DNA of 35,654 nt, from contig NZ_BOOG01000067.1 of assembly GCF_016863115.1 (NCBI RefSeq), forward strand, positions 1 to 35,654, given 5' to 3'. Made by a program: the position numbers and the translations under genes. The notes beneath the pieces are model-generated. The model was not told where the DNA came from. It made no database searches and worked only from the letters and a program-made list of their open reading frames with translations. The DNA comes from Sphaerimonospora thailandensis. GTDB taxonomy: Bacteria > Actinomycetota > Actinomycetes > Streptosporangiales > Streptosporangiaceae. Below, in pieces: positions 9,154 to 17,740 of the stretch; within the stretch, counting starts at the first letter, position 1, and each line of letters begins with the position of its first letter.

Positions 9154-10005
9154 ATGCGCGCTCCTCGCAAGATCATGATAGCCGCCACGACGTTCCTGGC
9201 CGCTGTTTCGGTGGCCGCCCCGCCGGCATCGGCGAACGCCCGCGCCGAGACCACCACCCCGTACGAGTACCGCGGCTACCACGGCCTGAACCACACGAAG
9301 ATGATCTCCATCTTCCCGGCGACGTCCGCAGACCTACGTCCGGTGACCTTCTCGATCGGGCTGCAGAAGTCAACGGAAAGATATGCGATGTTCTGGGACA
9401 ACAAGCCCGGCCCCGACTGGACGATGGAGGTGGAGCTCAGGGGGAGCGCCGCGTATCAGAAGAGGTTCGATCAGGTCACGGCGAATGGCTACCAGCCCAC
9501 CGTGGTGACCGCGACGGGCAGCGGGCCGAACACCGTGTTCACCGCTATCTACGAGAAGAAGACCGGCAAATTCATCGCCCGCCACGGCATCGGCATCCCC
9601 GAGTTCCTCCTGGCCAACACGGACGCGAACCGTAACGGGTACATCCCCGTCTCGGTCAACCTGTACGGCACGGCGTCCAGCCCGCGGGTGGCCGCTGTCT
9701 GGGCCGCCAACCCGTCGGGCGTCTCCTGGCACTTCACGCTCTCCGACTCCGCATCCGAGTACCAGCGCATTTTCAACATCAACGTCAAGCGCGGATACCG
9801 TCCGTCCGCCATCACGGTCACGCCCGACGGCAAGGGTTACCTCACCATCTGGCGCAAGGACACGATCGGCGCCTGGTACGCCTTCCACGGGATGAGCGCC
9901 GCCCAGTACCAGGCGCGGTTCGACGAGATGACGGCCAAGGGCCTGTACCCGACCTGGATCGACATGGAGAACGGCGTCTACGCCGCCATCTTCACCAGAC
10001 GGTGA
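9154..10005 (+). CDS. Secreted tandem-repeat protein (polyglycine-hydrolase N-domain / BTRD1-like repeats)
   Basis: A 283-residue protein with a clear signal peptide (basic MRAPRK, hydrophobic core, cleavage near PASANA at about 27). The mature part consists of repeats of about 45-50 residues with a common pattern: W, then an amphipathic xYQxxFxxxxxxGYxP helix-strand, then a strand ending in an aromatic/Lys or Arg. Examples are YQKRFDQVTANGYQP, YQRIFNINVKRGYRP and YQARFDEMTAKGLYP, with a degenerate first copy. This matches the bacterial tandem-repeat domain that precedes the beta-lactamase-like hydrolase domain in polyglycine-hydrolase-type proteins, but no hydrolase domain is present. GGAGAAG precedes ATG 9154. 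The function is unknown; an extracellular binding role is an inference. Its end overlaps the convergent ROK kinase gene by 14 bp. Confidence 0.88.
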   Translation: MRAPRKIMIAATTFLAAVSVAAPPASANARAETTTPYEYRGYHGLNHTKMISIFPATSADLRPVTFSIGLQKSTERYAMFWDNKPGPDWTMEVELRGSAAYQKRFDQVTANGYQPTVVTATGSGPNTVFTAIYEKKTGKFIARHGIGIPEFLLANTDANRNGYIPVSVNLYGTASSPRVAAVWAANPSGVSWHFTLSDSASEYQRIFNINVKRGYRPSAITVTPDGKGYLTIWRKDTIGAWYAFHGMSAAQYQARFDEMTAKGLYPTWIDMENGVYAAIFTRR

Positions 10006-11032
10006 CGGTGGCCCCTGCTGACCAGTAGGAACCGGCGGCGAGGATGAGGGCGGCCGCGCCGACGAGGCCGGCGTCCTGACCGAGCTCGGCCGGGACCACG
10101 CGGACGCGTGAGGCGAACTCCATGCGGGTGTGCTCGCGCAGCGTCTCCCGCAGCGGATCGAAGAGCAGCGGTCCCGCCTGGGACAGCCCACCGCCGACGG
10201 TCACCATGTCGAGGTCGCAGAGGTTGGTCGCCGAGGCGATCGCGATGCCGAGGGCCCGCCCGGCGCGTGCCATCGCGGCCAGCGCGATCTCGTCGCCGGC
10301 CGCCGCGTCGGCGGCCAGCCGCCGCCCGGTCGCGGCGCCCGCCTCGCGGTATCCGCCGCTGTATCCGCCCGTCCGTGGCTCGCCCGTGCCCGGCTCGCCC
10401 GTGCCCGGCTCCGGCAGGCCTCCCGGTGACCAGCCGCGGGCCACCGCCCAGGCGGCGAGGCCCGGCCCCCGGGCGACCGCCTCCAGGCAGCCGAGCGCGC
10501 CGCACCCGCACAGCGCCCCGCCGGGCTCGACCACCACGTGCCCGATGTGCCCGGCGTTGCCGGTGCCGCCGTCGATCAGCCGGCCGCCCAGGATCAGCCC
10601 GCCGCCGACCCCGGTGGACACGACCATGCCCAGCATGTTGTCGCTCCCCCGCCCGGCGCCGCGCCAGTGCTCGGCGACCGCGAGGCAGACGGCGTCGTTG
10701 TGGATCCGTACCGGCAGACCGGGAAAGCGCCGGGCCAGCCGCTCCCGGAGCGGGAAGCCCCGCCAACCCGGGATGTTGAGCGGCGACACCTCGCCGGCCG
10801 GCCAGGTCATCGGGCCGCCGCAGCCGGCCCCCACTCCGGCCAGGTCCTCGGGGGCGCCCACATCGTCGATCAAACGGTCGATCAGCCCGGCCAGCGCCTC
10901 CCACAGGGTCTCCGCGTCACCAGCGGGCGGGGTCGCCGTACGCCTGGCGGCGATCACCTGCCCGTCCGGCCCGACCAGACCCACCGCGAGCTTCGTGCCG
11001 CCGATGTCGGCGGCCAGCACAGATCCCGTCAC
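9992..11032 (-). CDS. ROK-family sugar kinase (glucokinase-like)
   Basis: A 346-residue kinase. The N-terminal phosphate-binding loop is DIGGTK (9-14), the catalytic Asp is in IHNDAVC (D113), and the ROK zinc signature is GHIGH (161-165) plus CGCGALGCLE (175-184). Such proteins phosphorylate glucose or related hexoses in the cytosol. No repressor helix-turn-helix precedes the kinase core, so it is an enzyme rather than a NagC/XylR-type regulator. The start at GTG 11032 gives the usual short N-terminus; an open frame upstream to 11491 is a shadow of the FIST gene. An insertion PEPGTGEPGTGEP comes from a 15-bp tandem repeat. The substrate cannot be fixed from sequence. Confidence 0.92.
   Translation of the reverse strand: MTGSVLAADIGGTKLAVGLVGPDGQVIAARRTATPPAGDAETLWEALAGLIDRLIDDVGAPEDLAGVGAGCGGPMTWPAGEVSPLNIPGWRGFPLRERLARRFPGLPVRIHNDAVCLAVAEHWRGAGRGSDNMLGMVVSTGVGGGLILGGRLIDGGTGNAGHIGHVVVEPGGALCGCGALGCLEAVARGPGLAAWAVARGWSPGGLPEPGTGEPGTGEPRTGGYSGGYREAGAATGRRLAADAAAGDEIALAAMARAGRALGIAIASATNLCDLDMVTVGGGLSQAGPLLFDPLRETLREHTRMEFASRVRVVPAELGQDAGLVGAAALILAAGSYWSAGATVTVW
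10377..10406. repeat. Two 15-bp tandem repeats in the ROK kinase gene
   Basis: GGCTCGCCCGTGCCC is present twice head to tail, encoding the EPGTG EPGTG linker on the minus strand. It is in frame and probably a recent slippage product in a surface loop. Confidence 0.85.
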
Positions 11033-11093
11033 GTGCCCATCCCAGTGCCCGTCGCGGGGTGGGGTCAAGCACGGATCGCGGCCGAGGCGCCCG

Positions 11094-12290
11094 TCACCTG
11101 AGCATCTGGCCGGGAGCCGGACCGGCGGAGAAGACCAGGAGGGATGCGGTGAAGCCGTGTACGTGGTTGTGGCCGCTGACCGGGCCCATCTCTCCGGCGG
11201 CGAAGAATCCCGCCACCCCGATCGGGCCGAGCATGTCCCGTACGGCGAGCGCGTCATGATCGGCCGACCCGAACATCGCCGAACCCCGGCCGTTACAGGA
11301 GAACAGCAGCGCGCCGTCGATCCGGCCGGCTCGCTGCACGTGCGCGTCGAGAAGCGAGTAGAGATCCTCGTCGGCGGTCTCGGCATCCCTGACCTGGAAG
11401 CGTACGGTCCTGCCGATGTCCAGCACGTCGCCGACCGCGACGGCCTCGCGCTCGGGATCGATGCCGATGACGCCCCGGATGAGGAAGTCACCCCGCTCGT
11501 GCCGCTCGGCGTACTCGTCCATGACCACGCCGATCTGTAACCCCGAGGCGACCAGTTCGCGGTCCTCCTCGTCGAGGGCGCTCACGATGTCCTCCAGGCG
11601 GCCGAGCGCGGGCTGGCCGGCCAGTTCGAGCAGCAGGTTCTCCTCGGCACGCGTGACCACCATGGAGGGCCCGATCGGGCGGCAGCCCTGGCTCACCACG
11701 GCGCCGACGTTCACCGGGCCGCTGAGAACGACCCCGATCGCGCCTTCGGTGTGCACCTCGCCGTCGACGAACAGCCGTACCGAGCCTCGGCCGCCCAGCC
11801 CGTTGGCCAGGCCGCCGACGATCGGCAGGTCGCCCAGCACATCGCCCGAGTGCTCGATGAACGCGTCGGCGGGAAAGGTGTACGGATCCGCCAGCAGGAT
11901 CGCCGCCCGGTCGTCGGGGCCGCGCTCGGGCAGCCCCACGACCACGAACCTGTCCGCGGTCCGCAACGTGTCCAGGGCGAACGTGACCACCCCGCCACCG
12001 CCGAAGGACGCGGCCCAGGCGCTGACGGACGGCTGGAGCTCGACTCCCTGGGCGTCTCCGATCACGCCGGTCGCGCTGCAGCCGATCACCCGGGCCTCCG
12101 GCGCCATGGCCATCGCCCGCAGCCCCGCCCGGGTCACTTCGTCGGGATCCTCTCCGCAGATGAAGAAGCACACCAGGTCAGGCGGGCTCGACAGGCCGGC
12201 CAGCGCCCGGCGGACGGCCGCCTCCGCCGTCTCCACCAGGTTGGCGCCAACGGCGAGACCGTCGGCGAAGCGGCTCGTGATTACCGCCAT
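11094..12290 (-). CDS. FIST N- and C-domain sensory protein
   Basis: A 398-residue cytosolic protein with the FIST_N fold (opening SRFADGLAVGANLVETAEAAVRRAL, with the VIGCSATGVI strand) and FIST_C in the second half (LFSCNGRGSAMFGS and a GFFAAGEMGPVSGHNHVHGFTASLLVF end, the most conserved FIST_C block). FIST domains are proposed small-ligand sensors, often linked to signalling domains. Here the protein stands alone, as in many actinobacteria. ATG 12290 follows GAGGGGCGAG. It is divergent from the moxR/vwa pair across 138 bp, which makes co-regulation possible, but no direct link is shown. Confidence 0.92.
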   Translation of the reverse strand: MAVITSRFADGLAVGANLVETAEAAVRRALAGLSSPPDLVCFFICGEDPDEVTRAGLRAMAMAPEARVIGCSATGVIGDAQGVELQPSVSAWAASFGGGGVVTFALDTLRTADRFVVVGLPERGPDDRAAILLADPYTFPADAFIEHSGDVLGDLPIVGGLANGLGGRGSVRLFVDGEVHTEGAIGVVLSGPVNVGAVVSQGCRPIGPSMVVTRAEENLLLELAGQPALGRLEDIVSALDEEDRELVASGLQIGVVMDEYAERHERGDFLIRGVIGIDPEREAVAVGDVLDIGRTVRFQVRDAETADEDLYSLLDAHVQRAGRIDGALLFSCNGRGSAMFGSADHDALAVRDMLGPIGVAGFFAAGEMGPVSGHNHVHGFTASLLVFSAGPAPGQMLR

Positions 12291-12416
12291 AGTCTCGCCC
12301 CTCTCAATCAACAGTCAGAGTCTTCTTGGCCATTTCTCCCCACTGAAAGGGCATCGACGCACGCAACCCTCATGGGATTACGGGAGATCGGGCTGCCGGA
12401 TCACGACGTGGCGACG

Positions 12417-12422
12417 TAGTCT
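12417..12422 (+). promoter_or_regulatory. Candidate -10 (TAGTCT) for leaderless moxR transcript
   Basis: TAGTCT fits the actinobacterial TANNNT -10 and lies exactly 6 bases before GTG 12429. No ribosome-binding site precedes that GTG. This geometry is typical of leaderless actinobacterial mRNAs. Confidence 0.5.
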
Positions 12423-12428
12423 CATCAG

Positions 12429-13838
12429 GTGCACAAATCGCCCATGCCTGCTTCCGGCACTCTGCGCGAACTCCGTGACAGCGGCCACCGGCGCCGCACG
12501 GTCAAGGCCGAGATCAGGGAGAACCTCCTGGCCCGGCTACGCTCGGGCGAGCCGCGGTTCCCCGGCATCGTCGGCTTCGACGAGACCGTGCTGCCCCACC
12601 TGGAACGGGCCCTGATCGCGGGGCACGACCTGGTGCTGCTCGGCGAGCGCGGCCAGGGCAAGACCCGGCTCATCCGCACGATCATCGATCTGCTCGACGA
12701 GTGGTCGCCCGTGGTCAAGGGTTGCGAAATCAACGATCATCCGTACGCGCCGGTCTGCGCGCGGTGCCTGCGGATCGCCGCCGAGCTCGGCGACGACCTG
12801 CCCGTCGCCTGGCGCCGCCGTGAGGACCGGTACGGCGAGAAGCTGGCCACGCCGGACACCTCCGTCGGCGACCTGATCGGCGACGTCGACCCCATAAAGA
12901 TCGCCGAGGGGCGCACGCTGGGCGATCCGGAGACCGTTCACTACGGCCTGGTGCCGCGCACGAACCGCGGCGTGTTCTCGGTCAACGAGCTGCCCGACCT
13001 GGCCGAGCGGATCCAGGTCGCACTGCTCAACGTGCTGGAGGAGCGGGACATCCAGGTCCGGGGTTACAACCTGCGACTGCCGCTCGACATCCTGTTGGTC
13101 GCCAGCGCCAACCCGGAGGACTACACCAACCGCGGCCGGATCATCACCCCGCTGAAGGACCGGTTCGGCGCGGAGATCCGCACCCACTATCCCCGGACCA
13201 TCGACGACGAGCTGGTCCTGATCCGCCAGGAGGCCGCCCTCGGGGAGCTCGGCGCCGACCTCCCCGATCACCTGCTGGAGGTGATCGCCAGGTTCACCCG
13301 GCTGGTCCGCGAGTCGACCGCCGTCGACACCCGTTCCGGCGTGTCCGCCCGGTTCTCCATCGCCGCCGCCGAGACCGCCGCCGCCTCGGCCGTACGGCGG
13401 GCCGCGCTGACCGGGGAGGAGCGGCCGGTCACCCGGGTCTGCGACCTGCCGCAGGCGGTGCACACGCTGCGTGGAAAGGTCGAGTTCGAGGTCAGCGAGG
13501 AGGGCCGGGAGACCGAGGTGCTCGCCCACCTGCTGCGCCGGGCGACCGCCGAGACGTTCCGGGTCACGATCGGCGGGGCCGATCTGACGCCGCTGCTGGA
13601 CAGGTTCGGCGAGGGCGCCAAGGTCGAGTCGGGCGAGCTGGTGCCGGCGCACGAACTGCTGCGCCGGATCGGGCGGATCGACGGGCTCTCGAAGATCATG
13701 GCCGGGCTGGGCATGGGTGAGGGCGACGAGTCGCCGGGCCACGCCGCGGCGGCCCTGGAGTTCGCCATGGAGGGGCTGTACCTGATGCGCCGGCTGTCCA
13801 AGGACGAGGTGGCCGGGGGATCGGTCTACCGCACATGA
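12429..13838 (+). CDS. MoxR/Mg-chelatase-type AAA+ ATPase
   Basis: A 469-residue AAA+ ATPase. Walker A is GERGQGKT (72-79), Walker B-like VFSVNELPDL follows, then the helix-2 insert LLNVLEERDIQVRG, sensor 1 VASANPEDYTNRGR and the arginine-bearing LKDRFGAEIRTHYPR. This order matches the BchI/ChlI and MoxR group. A small C-terminal helical domain follows. GTG 12429 gives the full N-terminus and has no ribosome-binding site (leaderless pattern); ATG 12444 is an alternative. The stop overlaps the next start (ATGA), so it is coupled to the VWA protein. Such ATPase/VWA pairs act as chaperones that insert metals or remodel protein complexes; the client here is unknown. Confidence 0.93.
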   Translation: MHKSPMPASGTLRELRDSGHRRRTVKAEIRENLLARLRSGEPRFPGIVGFDETVLPHLERALIAGHDLVLLGERGQGKTRLIRTIIDLLDEWSPVVKGCEINDHPYAPVCARCLRIAAELGDDLPVAWRRREDRYGEKLATPDTSVGDLIGDVDPIKIAEGRTLGDPETVHYGLVPRTNRGVFSVNELPDLAERIQVALLNVLEERDIQVRGYNLRLPLDILLVASANPEDYTNRGRIITPLKDRFGAEIRTHYPRTIDDELVLIRQEAALGELGADLPDHLLEVIARFTRLVRESTAVDTRSGVSARFSIAAAETAAASAVRRAALTGEERPVTRVCDLPQAVHTLRGKVEFEVSEEGRETEVLAHLLRRATAETFRVTIGGADLTPLLDRFGEGAKVESGELVPAHELLRRIGRIDGLSKIMAGLGMGEGDESPGHAAAALEFAMEGLYLMRRLSKDEVAGGSVYRT

Positions 13839-15778
13839 CCGGGTCGTACGCCTACCGGCGATACAGCGCCGGGCCGGACCCGCTGGCTCCGCCGTACGAC
13901 GTGCGCTCGGCGCTCGACGACATGGGCGACGCGATCCTGTCGGGGTCCACGCCGCTCGACGCGCTGCGCGACCTGCTCCGGAGCGGCCTTCCCGGCGCCT
14001 CTGACCGGCGCGGGCTGGACGATCTCCTCCGGGCCGTACGGCGCCGCCGCGGCGAACTGCGGGAGAACACGCGACTCGACGGCACCCTGGAGCGGGTTCG
14101 CGCGCTGCTGGACAAGGCGATCGGTCAGGAACGGGCGGAACTGACGCCGGATGAGGACGGCCGGTTCCGGGAGGCGCTCCTCGACGCGCTGCCGTCCGAT
14201 CCCGCCCGCGCGATCCGGGAGCTGGCCGACTACGACTGGCGCTCGGCCGCCGCCCGGCGGACCTTCGAGGAACTGCGCGACCTGCTGCGCCGCGAGGTGC
14301 TCGACAGCCGGTTCCGCGGCATGCGCGAGGCGCTGGCCGACCCGGATCCGGCGGCGATGGATCGCGTCCGCCAGATGACGTCCGAGCTGAGCGACATGCT
14401 GGACCGGGACGCGCGGGGCGAGCACACCCAGGAGGACTTTGACCAGTTCATGCGGAAATACGGGGACATGTTCCCGGAGAACCCGCGGAACCTGGAGGAG
14501 CTGGTCGACCAGCTCGCCCGCCGCGCCGCCGCCGCGCAGCGGCTGCTCGCCTCGCTGACCCCGCGGCAGCGCGCCGAACTGGCGGCGCTCATGGAGCAGA
14601 CGCTGGAACAGGCCGGCCTGGCCGAGCAGATGTGCCGTCTCGGCGACGCCCTCCAGGCCCGCCGCCCCGACATCGGCTGGGGGGCGCCGGAGCAGGTCTC
14701 CGGCCATCAGCCGATGGGCATGGGCGACGCGGTGAGCGCGCTGGAGGAGCTCGCCGACCTGGGTGACCTGGAGACCACGCTCCGGCAGGACTACCCCGGC
14801 GCGCGGCTCGACGACATCGACGAGGAGGCGATCCGCCGGGCACTCGGCCGGTCGGCCGTCGACGACCTGGAGGCCCTGCGGCGGGTCGAGCGGGAGCTGG
14901 AGGCCCAGGGTTACCTTCGGCGGCATCGCGGCAAGCTCGAGCTCACCCCGAAGGCCGTGCGCCGGCTGGGCGAGACCGCGCTGCGCCGGGTGTTCTCATC
15001 GCTGGAGTCAGGCCGCCGCGGCGATCACGACCAGCGTGACGCCGGCACGGCCGGGGAGCCGACCGGGTCCAGCCGGCCCTGGCGGTTCGGCGACGAGCAG
15101 CCCATCGACGTCGTGCGCACGGTCGTCAACGCCGTACGGCGCGGCGGCCGGTCCCCGGTGACCCTGTCCGTGGACGACTTCGAGGTGGCCGAGACCGAGC
15201 GCAGAAGCGCCGCGGCCGTGTGCCTGCTGGTCGACCTGAGCTATTCGATGGCGCTGCGCGGCACCTGGGCGGCGGCCAAACAGACCGCGCTCGCGCTCCA
15301 GGCGCTGGTGGCCGCCAAGTTCCCCCAGGACGCCGTACAGGTCATCGGGTTCTCGAACTACGCGCGGGTGCTGCGGGCCGACGAGCTCGCCGCGCTGGAA
15401 TGGGACATGGTCCAGGGCACCAACCTGCATCACGCACTGCTGATCGCGGGCCGCCACCTCGACCGGCACCCCGACTTCGAACCGGTCGTCCTGGTGGTCA
15501 CCGACGGCGAGCCGACCGCGCACCTCATGCCGAGCGGCGTGCCGCGGTTCGACTGGCCGCCCTCGCCGGAGACCCTGACGCTGACCCTCGCCGAGGTCGA
15601 CAAGATGACCAGGCGGCGGGCCACCATCAACATCTTCATGCTCGCCCCCGACGACCGGCTGCGCGAGTTCGTCGACGAGATCGCCCGGCGCAACGGCGGC
15701 CGCGTCTTCTCCCCCGACGCCGACCGCCTCGGCGAATACGTCGTCAGCGACTTCCTCCGCGCCCGCACCCGCCGCTGA
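13835..15778 (+). CDS. VWA-domain protein partner of the MoxR ATPase
   Basis: A 647-residue protein. The first ~430 residues are highly charged and helical, with many Arg/Glu/Asp-rich stretches. The C-terminal von Willebrand A domain carries an intact MIDAS metal site: D467-L-S469-Y-S471, T529 in QGTNLHH and D557 in VVTDGEPT. It starts at ATG 13835, overlapping the AAA+ stop codon by 4 bp, so the two are translated together. The arrangement mirrors ChlI-ChlD and CobS-CobT systems, where the ATPase hexamer and the VWA protein form one machine. A role in metal insertion or complex maturation is inferred only from the family. Confidence 0.92.
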   Translation: MTGSYAYRRYSAGPDPLAPPYDVRSALDDMGDAILSGSTPLDALRDLLRSGLPGASDRRGLDDLLRAVRRRRGELRENTRLDGTLERVRALLDKAIGQERAELTPDEDGRFREALLDALPSDPARAIRELADYDWRSAAARRTFEELRDLLRREVLDSRFRGMREALADPDPAAMDRVRQMTSELSDMLDRDARGEHTQEDFDQFMRKYGDMFPENPRNLEELVDQLARRAAAAQRLLASLTPRQRAELAALMEQTLEQAGLAEQMCRLGDALQARRPDIGWGAPEQVSGHQPMGMGDAVSALEELADLGDLETTLRQDYPGARLDDIDEEAIRRALGRSAVDDLEALRRVERELEAQGYLRRHRGKLELTPKAVRRLGETALRRVFSSLESGRRGDHDQRDAGTAGEPTGSSRPWRFGDEQPIDVVRTVVNAVRRGGRSPVTLSVDDFEVAETERRSAAAVCLLVDLSYSMALRGTWAAAKQTALALQALVAAKFPQDAVQVIGFSNYARVLRADELAALEWDMVQGTNLHHALLIAGRHLDRHPDFEPVVLVVTDGEPTAHLMPSGVPRFDWPPSPETLTLTLAEVDKMTRRRATINIFMLAPDDRLREFVDEIARRNGGRVFSPDADRLGEYVVSDFLRARTRR

Positions 15779-15785
15779 CGCACCG

Positions 15786-16193
15786 TCAGGCGGTCACCCC
15801 GGCGAATCTCGCGAGCGCTTCGTCGAAGCCGTCATACAGGTCCCGATAGCTGCGGTAGGCAGGACGCCAGGCACCGCCGTACACCGGTTCCTCGATCAGG
15901 GCCACGACCCGCTCGGGCATGGGCAGCACACCGTCGCCGAGGTGACGGACCTCGGCGAGCTCGGTGCGGGCCCCCCGCTCACCCGAGACGAAGCGGCCGT
16001 GCCGCCAGCCGCTCTCCTCGTCCCAGACGAGAGCGGTGCCGTCGACCAACACGATCGTGGCGTCACGAGGGTCGAACGGATCGTCCCACCACCTCGCCAC
16101 ACGCTCCCCCAGGGCGTCGGCGACCTCGTCGACGTAGAAAACAGGAAGCCTCAGCCACTCTCGACTGTAAGGCTCGGGCAGTTTGGTGCTCAC
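15786..16193 (-). CDS. Hypothetical protein (135 residues)
   Basis: A small, probably cytosolic protein with no signal peptide or membrane segment. It has an N-terminal LPEPYSREWLRLPVFYVDEVADAL, a central strand pair TIVLVDGTALVWDEESGWRHGRF and a C-terminal helical RSYRDLYDGFDEALARF. The Trp/Tyr-rich, acidic make-up resembles actinobacterial DUF6292-type proteins, but I cannot confirm that family. GTG 16193 is chosen because GGGAG lies eight bases upstream; the frame extends to 16235 without another ribosome-binding site. It is convergent with the VWA gene across 7 bp. Function unknown. Confidence 0.75.
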   Translation of the reverse strand: MSTKLPEPYSREWLRLPVFYVDEVADALGERVARWWDDPFDPRDATIVLVDGTALVWDEESGWRHGRFVSGERGARTELAEVRHLGDGVLPMPERVVALIEEPVYGGAWRPAYRSYRDLYDGFDEALARFAGVTA

Positions 16194-16299
16194 GGATCTC
16201 ACTCCCTCGTACGTCCTGGAAGACGACGGTCCCATAACAAGAGCGAAATCTTAGAACAGCCCACGCCAAGCGGCGACAAATTGGAAACCGAGAACGAGA

Positions 16300-17100
16300 T
16301 CATGTATCCGAGCCCCGGGCGTCGACATTCCCGATCTCGTACGCAAGCTGGGTGCTGTCGCCCGCATAGACGGTGATGGTCAGTCGGATGGGCCGCTCGA
16401 CAGAGTAAGCCGTGCGGAACATCTCCAGCACCGGCACGCCGGGGCCGAGCTCGAGGGTGCGCGCTTCCTCCTGCGTGGGCATGCGGCAGACGACCTCGTC
16501 CCGGTAGCCGACCTGCACATGGCCGTGGCGACCGAGTTCGGCGATGGTGCCGTGCTTCACGTCCTGCGGAGACATGAGCAGGGTGCCTGTCGCGATGTCC
16601 ATCGGGTAAAACGAGTCCTGGACGGACCAGTTCTTGCCGTCGATGACCCGCACCAGATGGCGTAGGACGACGTCAACTCCTTCTTCCAGCTGAAGGCGCG
16701 CCGCGATCTCGGCGGAGGCGGCTCTGACCTCCATCCGCAGCGGCTTCTGCTCCGGACGGCGCCCCTTGATGGACACGGCCGCGACGAAAGCGTCCACGTT
16801 TCGGTCGCCCGACACCCCCTCCTCCGCTGACGCGAGGACGGTGAAGGTGGTGTGCTCCTTGACAAAGGTGCCGCGCCCCTGACGAGGCTCGATCAACCCC
16901 TCATTGGCGAGTGCCGCGAGAGCGAGGCGAACGGTGTTCCGGGAGAGTCGCGAGTTACCCTCCTCAGGCTTTCCTGCCAGGTGACCGTACAGCTTTTCGA
17001 GTTCGGGCTCGGAAGGAAGCTGAGTGCCCGGCCCCCACCCCCCTTTCACGATCTTCATGCGGATATCGGCCGCGACCTGCCGGTAGAGCGGCTCGCCCAC
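16300..17100 (-). CDS. GntR-family regulator with UTRA ligand domain (HutC-like)
   Basis: A 266-residue regulator. The N-terminal winged helix-turn-helix spans about 1-78: PLYRQVAADIRMKIVKGGW, then PGTQLPSEPELEKLYG, a short insert LAGKPEEGN, then SRNTVRLALAALANEGLIEPRQGRGTFV. The C-terminal UTRA domain (about 100-255) includes LEEGVDVVLRHLVRVIDG and ends in RPIRLTITVYAGDSTQLAYEIG. UTRA domains bind sugars, histidine-pathway compounds or other small effectors. GTG 17100 has GAGGGG six bases upstream; the frame continues upstream without a good ribosome-binding site. The loop insert between HTH helices is seen in a subset found in actinomycetes. It is divergent from the small membrane protein at 17379, the likely co-regulated gene. 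Confidence 0.92.
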   Translation of the reverse strand: MGEPLYRQVAADIRMKIVKGGWGPGTQLPSEPELEKLYGHLAGKPEEGNSRLSRNTVRLALAALANEGLIEPRQGRGTFVKEHTTFTVLASAEEGVSGDRNVDAFVAAVSIKGRRPEQKPLRMEVRAASAEIAARLQLEEGVDVVLRHLVRVIDGKNWSVQDSFYPMDIATGTLLMSPQDVKHGTIAELGRHGHVQVGYRDEVVCRMPTQEEARTLELGPGVPVLEMFRTAYSVERPIRLTITVYAGDSTQLAYEIGNVDARGSDT

Positions 17101-17378
17101 TATCGTCCCCTCACTCTGGTCAGTCCACTCATCCCAATGACAGGAATATCTCACTAAATGCGGACGGATGCAATCTGGCAGAAATTGCCGAACCAGGATG
17201 ACTCTGCTGTCAATACTGAACACCAACGTGGTGATAATAGGCGGATCCAGCGGAGCTATTCCTCATATGCCACTCATGCCAACAACTGTCACCCATCCGT
17301 TGGATGACAACTACTTGCTGGTTATCGGCAGAGATTCATGGCGATATCCGAGAAGACCGACTTTCTTGGAGCCGTAAT
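17101..17378. promoter_or_regulatory. Divergent control region with candidate GntR operator
   Basis: This 278-bp region holds no convincing gene; an open frame from 17168 lacks a ribosome-binding site and coding bias. It is AT-richer than its surroundings. A short perfect inverted repeat CATCCgttGGATG (17294-17306) lies about 73 bp before the 17379 start and is the best candidate binding site for the adjacent GntR protein. No clean -35/-10 pair could be assigned. Confidence 0.35.
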
Positions 17379-17624
17379 ATGCACACCATCATTCTGCTCA
17401 TTGCATTCACCCTCGCCGGATCCTCTGCCGCCGCTTTCCTCCTGATCGTCACCGGCATCCGCATCGAGGACGACCGCAGAACCATCACCGGCCGACCTCC
17501 CGGGTTCATAGCCGCGGGCACCCGGCGAATCCTCCACCTGTATGTCGACCACACGGTCTGCCGGTACGCCAGCAATCCCCAGCACGCCTGCCCCAGCTGC
17601 CGACGCCTGTACGTCGACAGATGA
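17379..17624 (+). CDS. Small membrane protein with CPSC motif
   Basis: An 81-residue protein: one N-terminal membrane helix (HTIILLIAFTLAGSSAAAFLL, written here in part, about 2-26) followed by a short soluble tail. The tail has VCRYASNPQHACPSCRRLYVDR, in which one Cys plus a CxxC and a His could bind zinc. ATG 17379 follows TTGGAG with 7-nt spacing. I do not recognise a named family. Its position divergent from a GntR/UTRA regulator, with no other gene between, suggests that regulator controls it. The CPSC motif may be a zinc ribbon or a redox pair. The protein is easily missed in automated annotation because it is so short. Confidence 0.7.
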   Translation: MHTIILLIAFTLAGSSAAAFLLIVTGIRIEDDRRTITGRPPGFIAAGTRRILHLYVDHTVCRYASNPQHACPSCRRLYVDR

Positions 17625-17728
17625 TGTCCAGGACGTTCCACACCCATCCAGAGGGCAGATCATCGCCCCCGCGGGGACGCCGAACGCCGGCGACGTCGTT
17701 CGGGGCGATCGGGCCGATTGAAGGGCGA

Positions 17729-17734
17729 TAGCCT
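17729..17734 (+). promoter_or_regulatory. Candidate -10 (TAGCCT) for leaderless DUF2269-like gene
   Basis: TAGCCT fits TANNNT and lies exactly 6 bases before ATG 17741. The only purine-rich motif (GAAGGG) is about 15 bases upstream, too far for a normal ribosome-binding site. Confidence 0.45.
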
Positions 17735-17740
17735 CGGCAC

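Noticed and set aside
11033-11491. Open-frame extension of the ROK kinase into the FIST gene
   Set aside because: ROK proteins start just before the DIGGTK loop, and the region is fully explained by the FIST C-terminal domain in another frame of the same strand.
17168-17377. 69-codon open frame between the GntR and small membrane protein genes
   Set aside because: No ribosome-binding site, no codon bias and it lies in an AT-richer control region.
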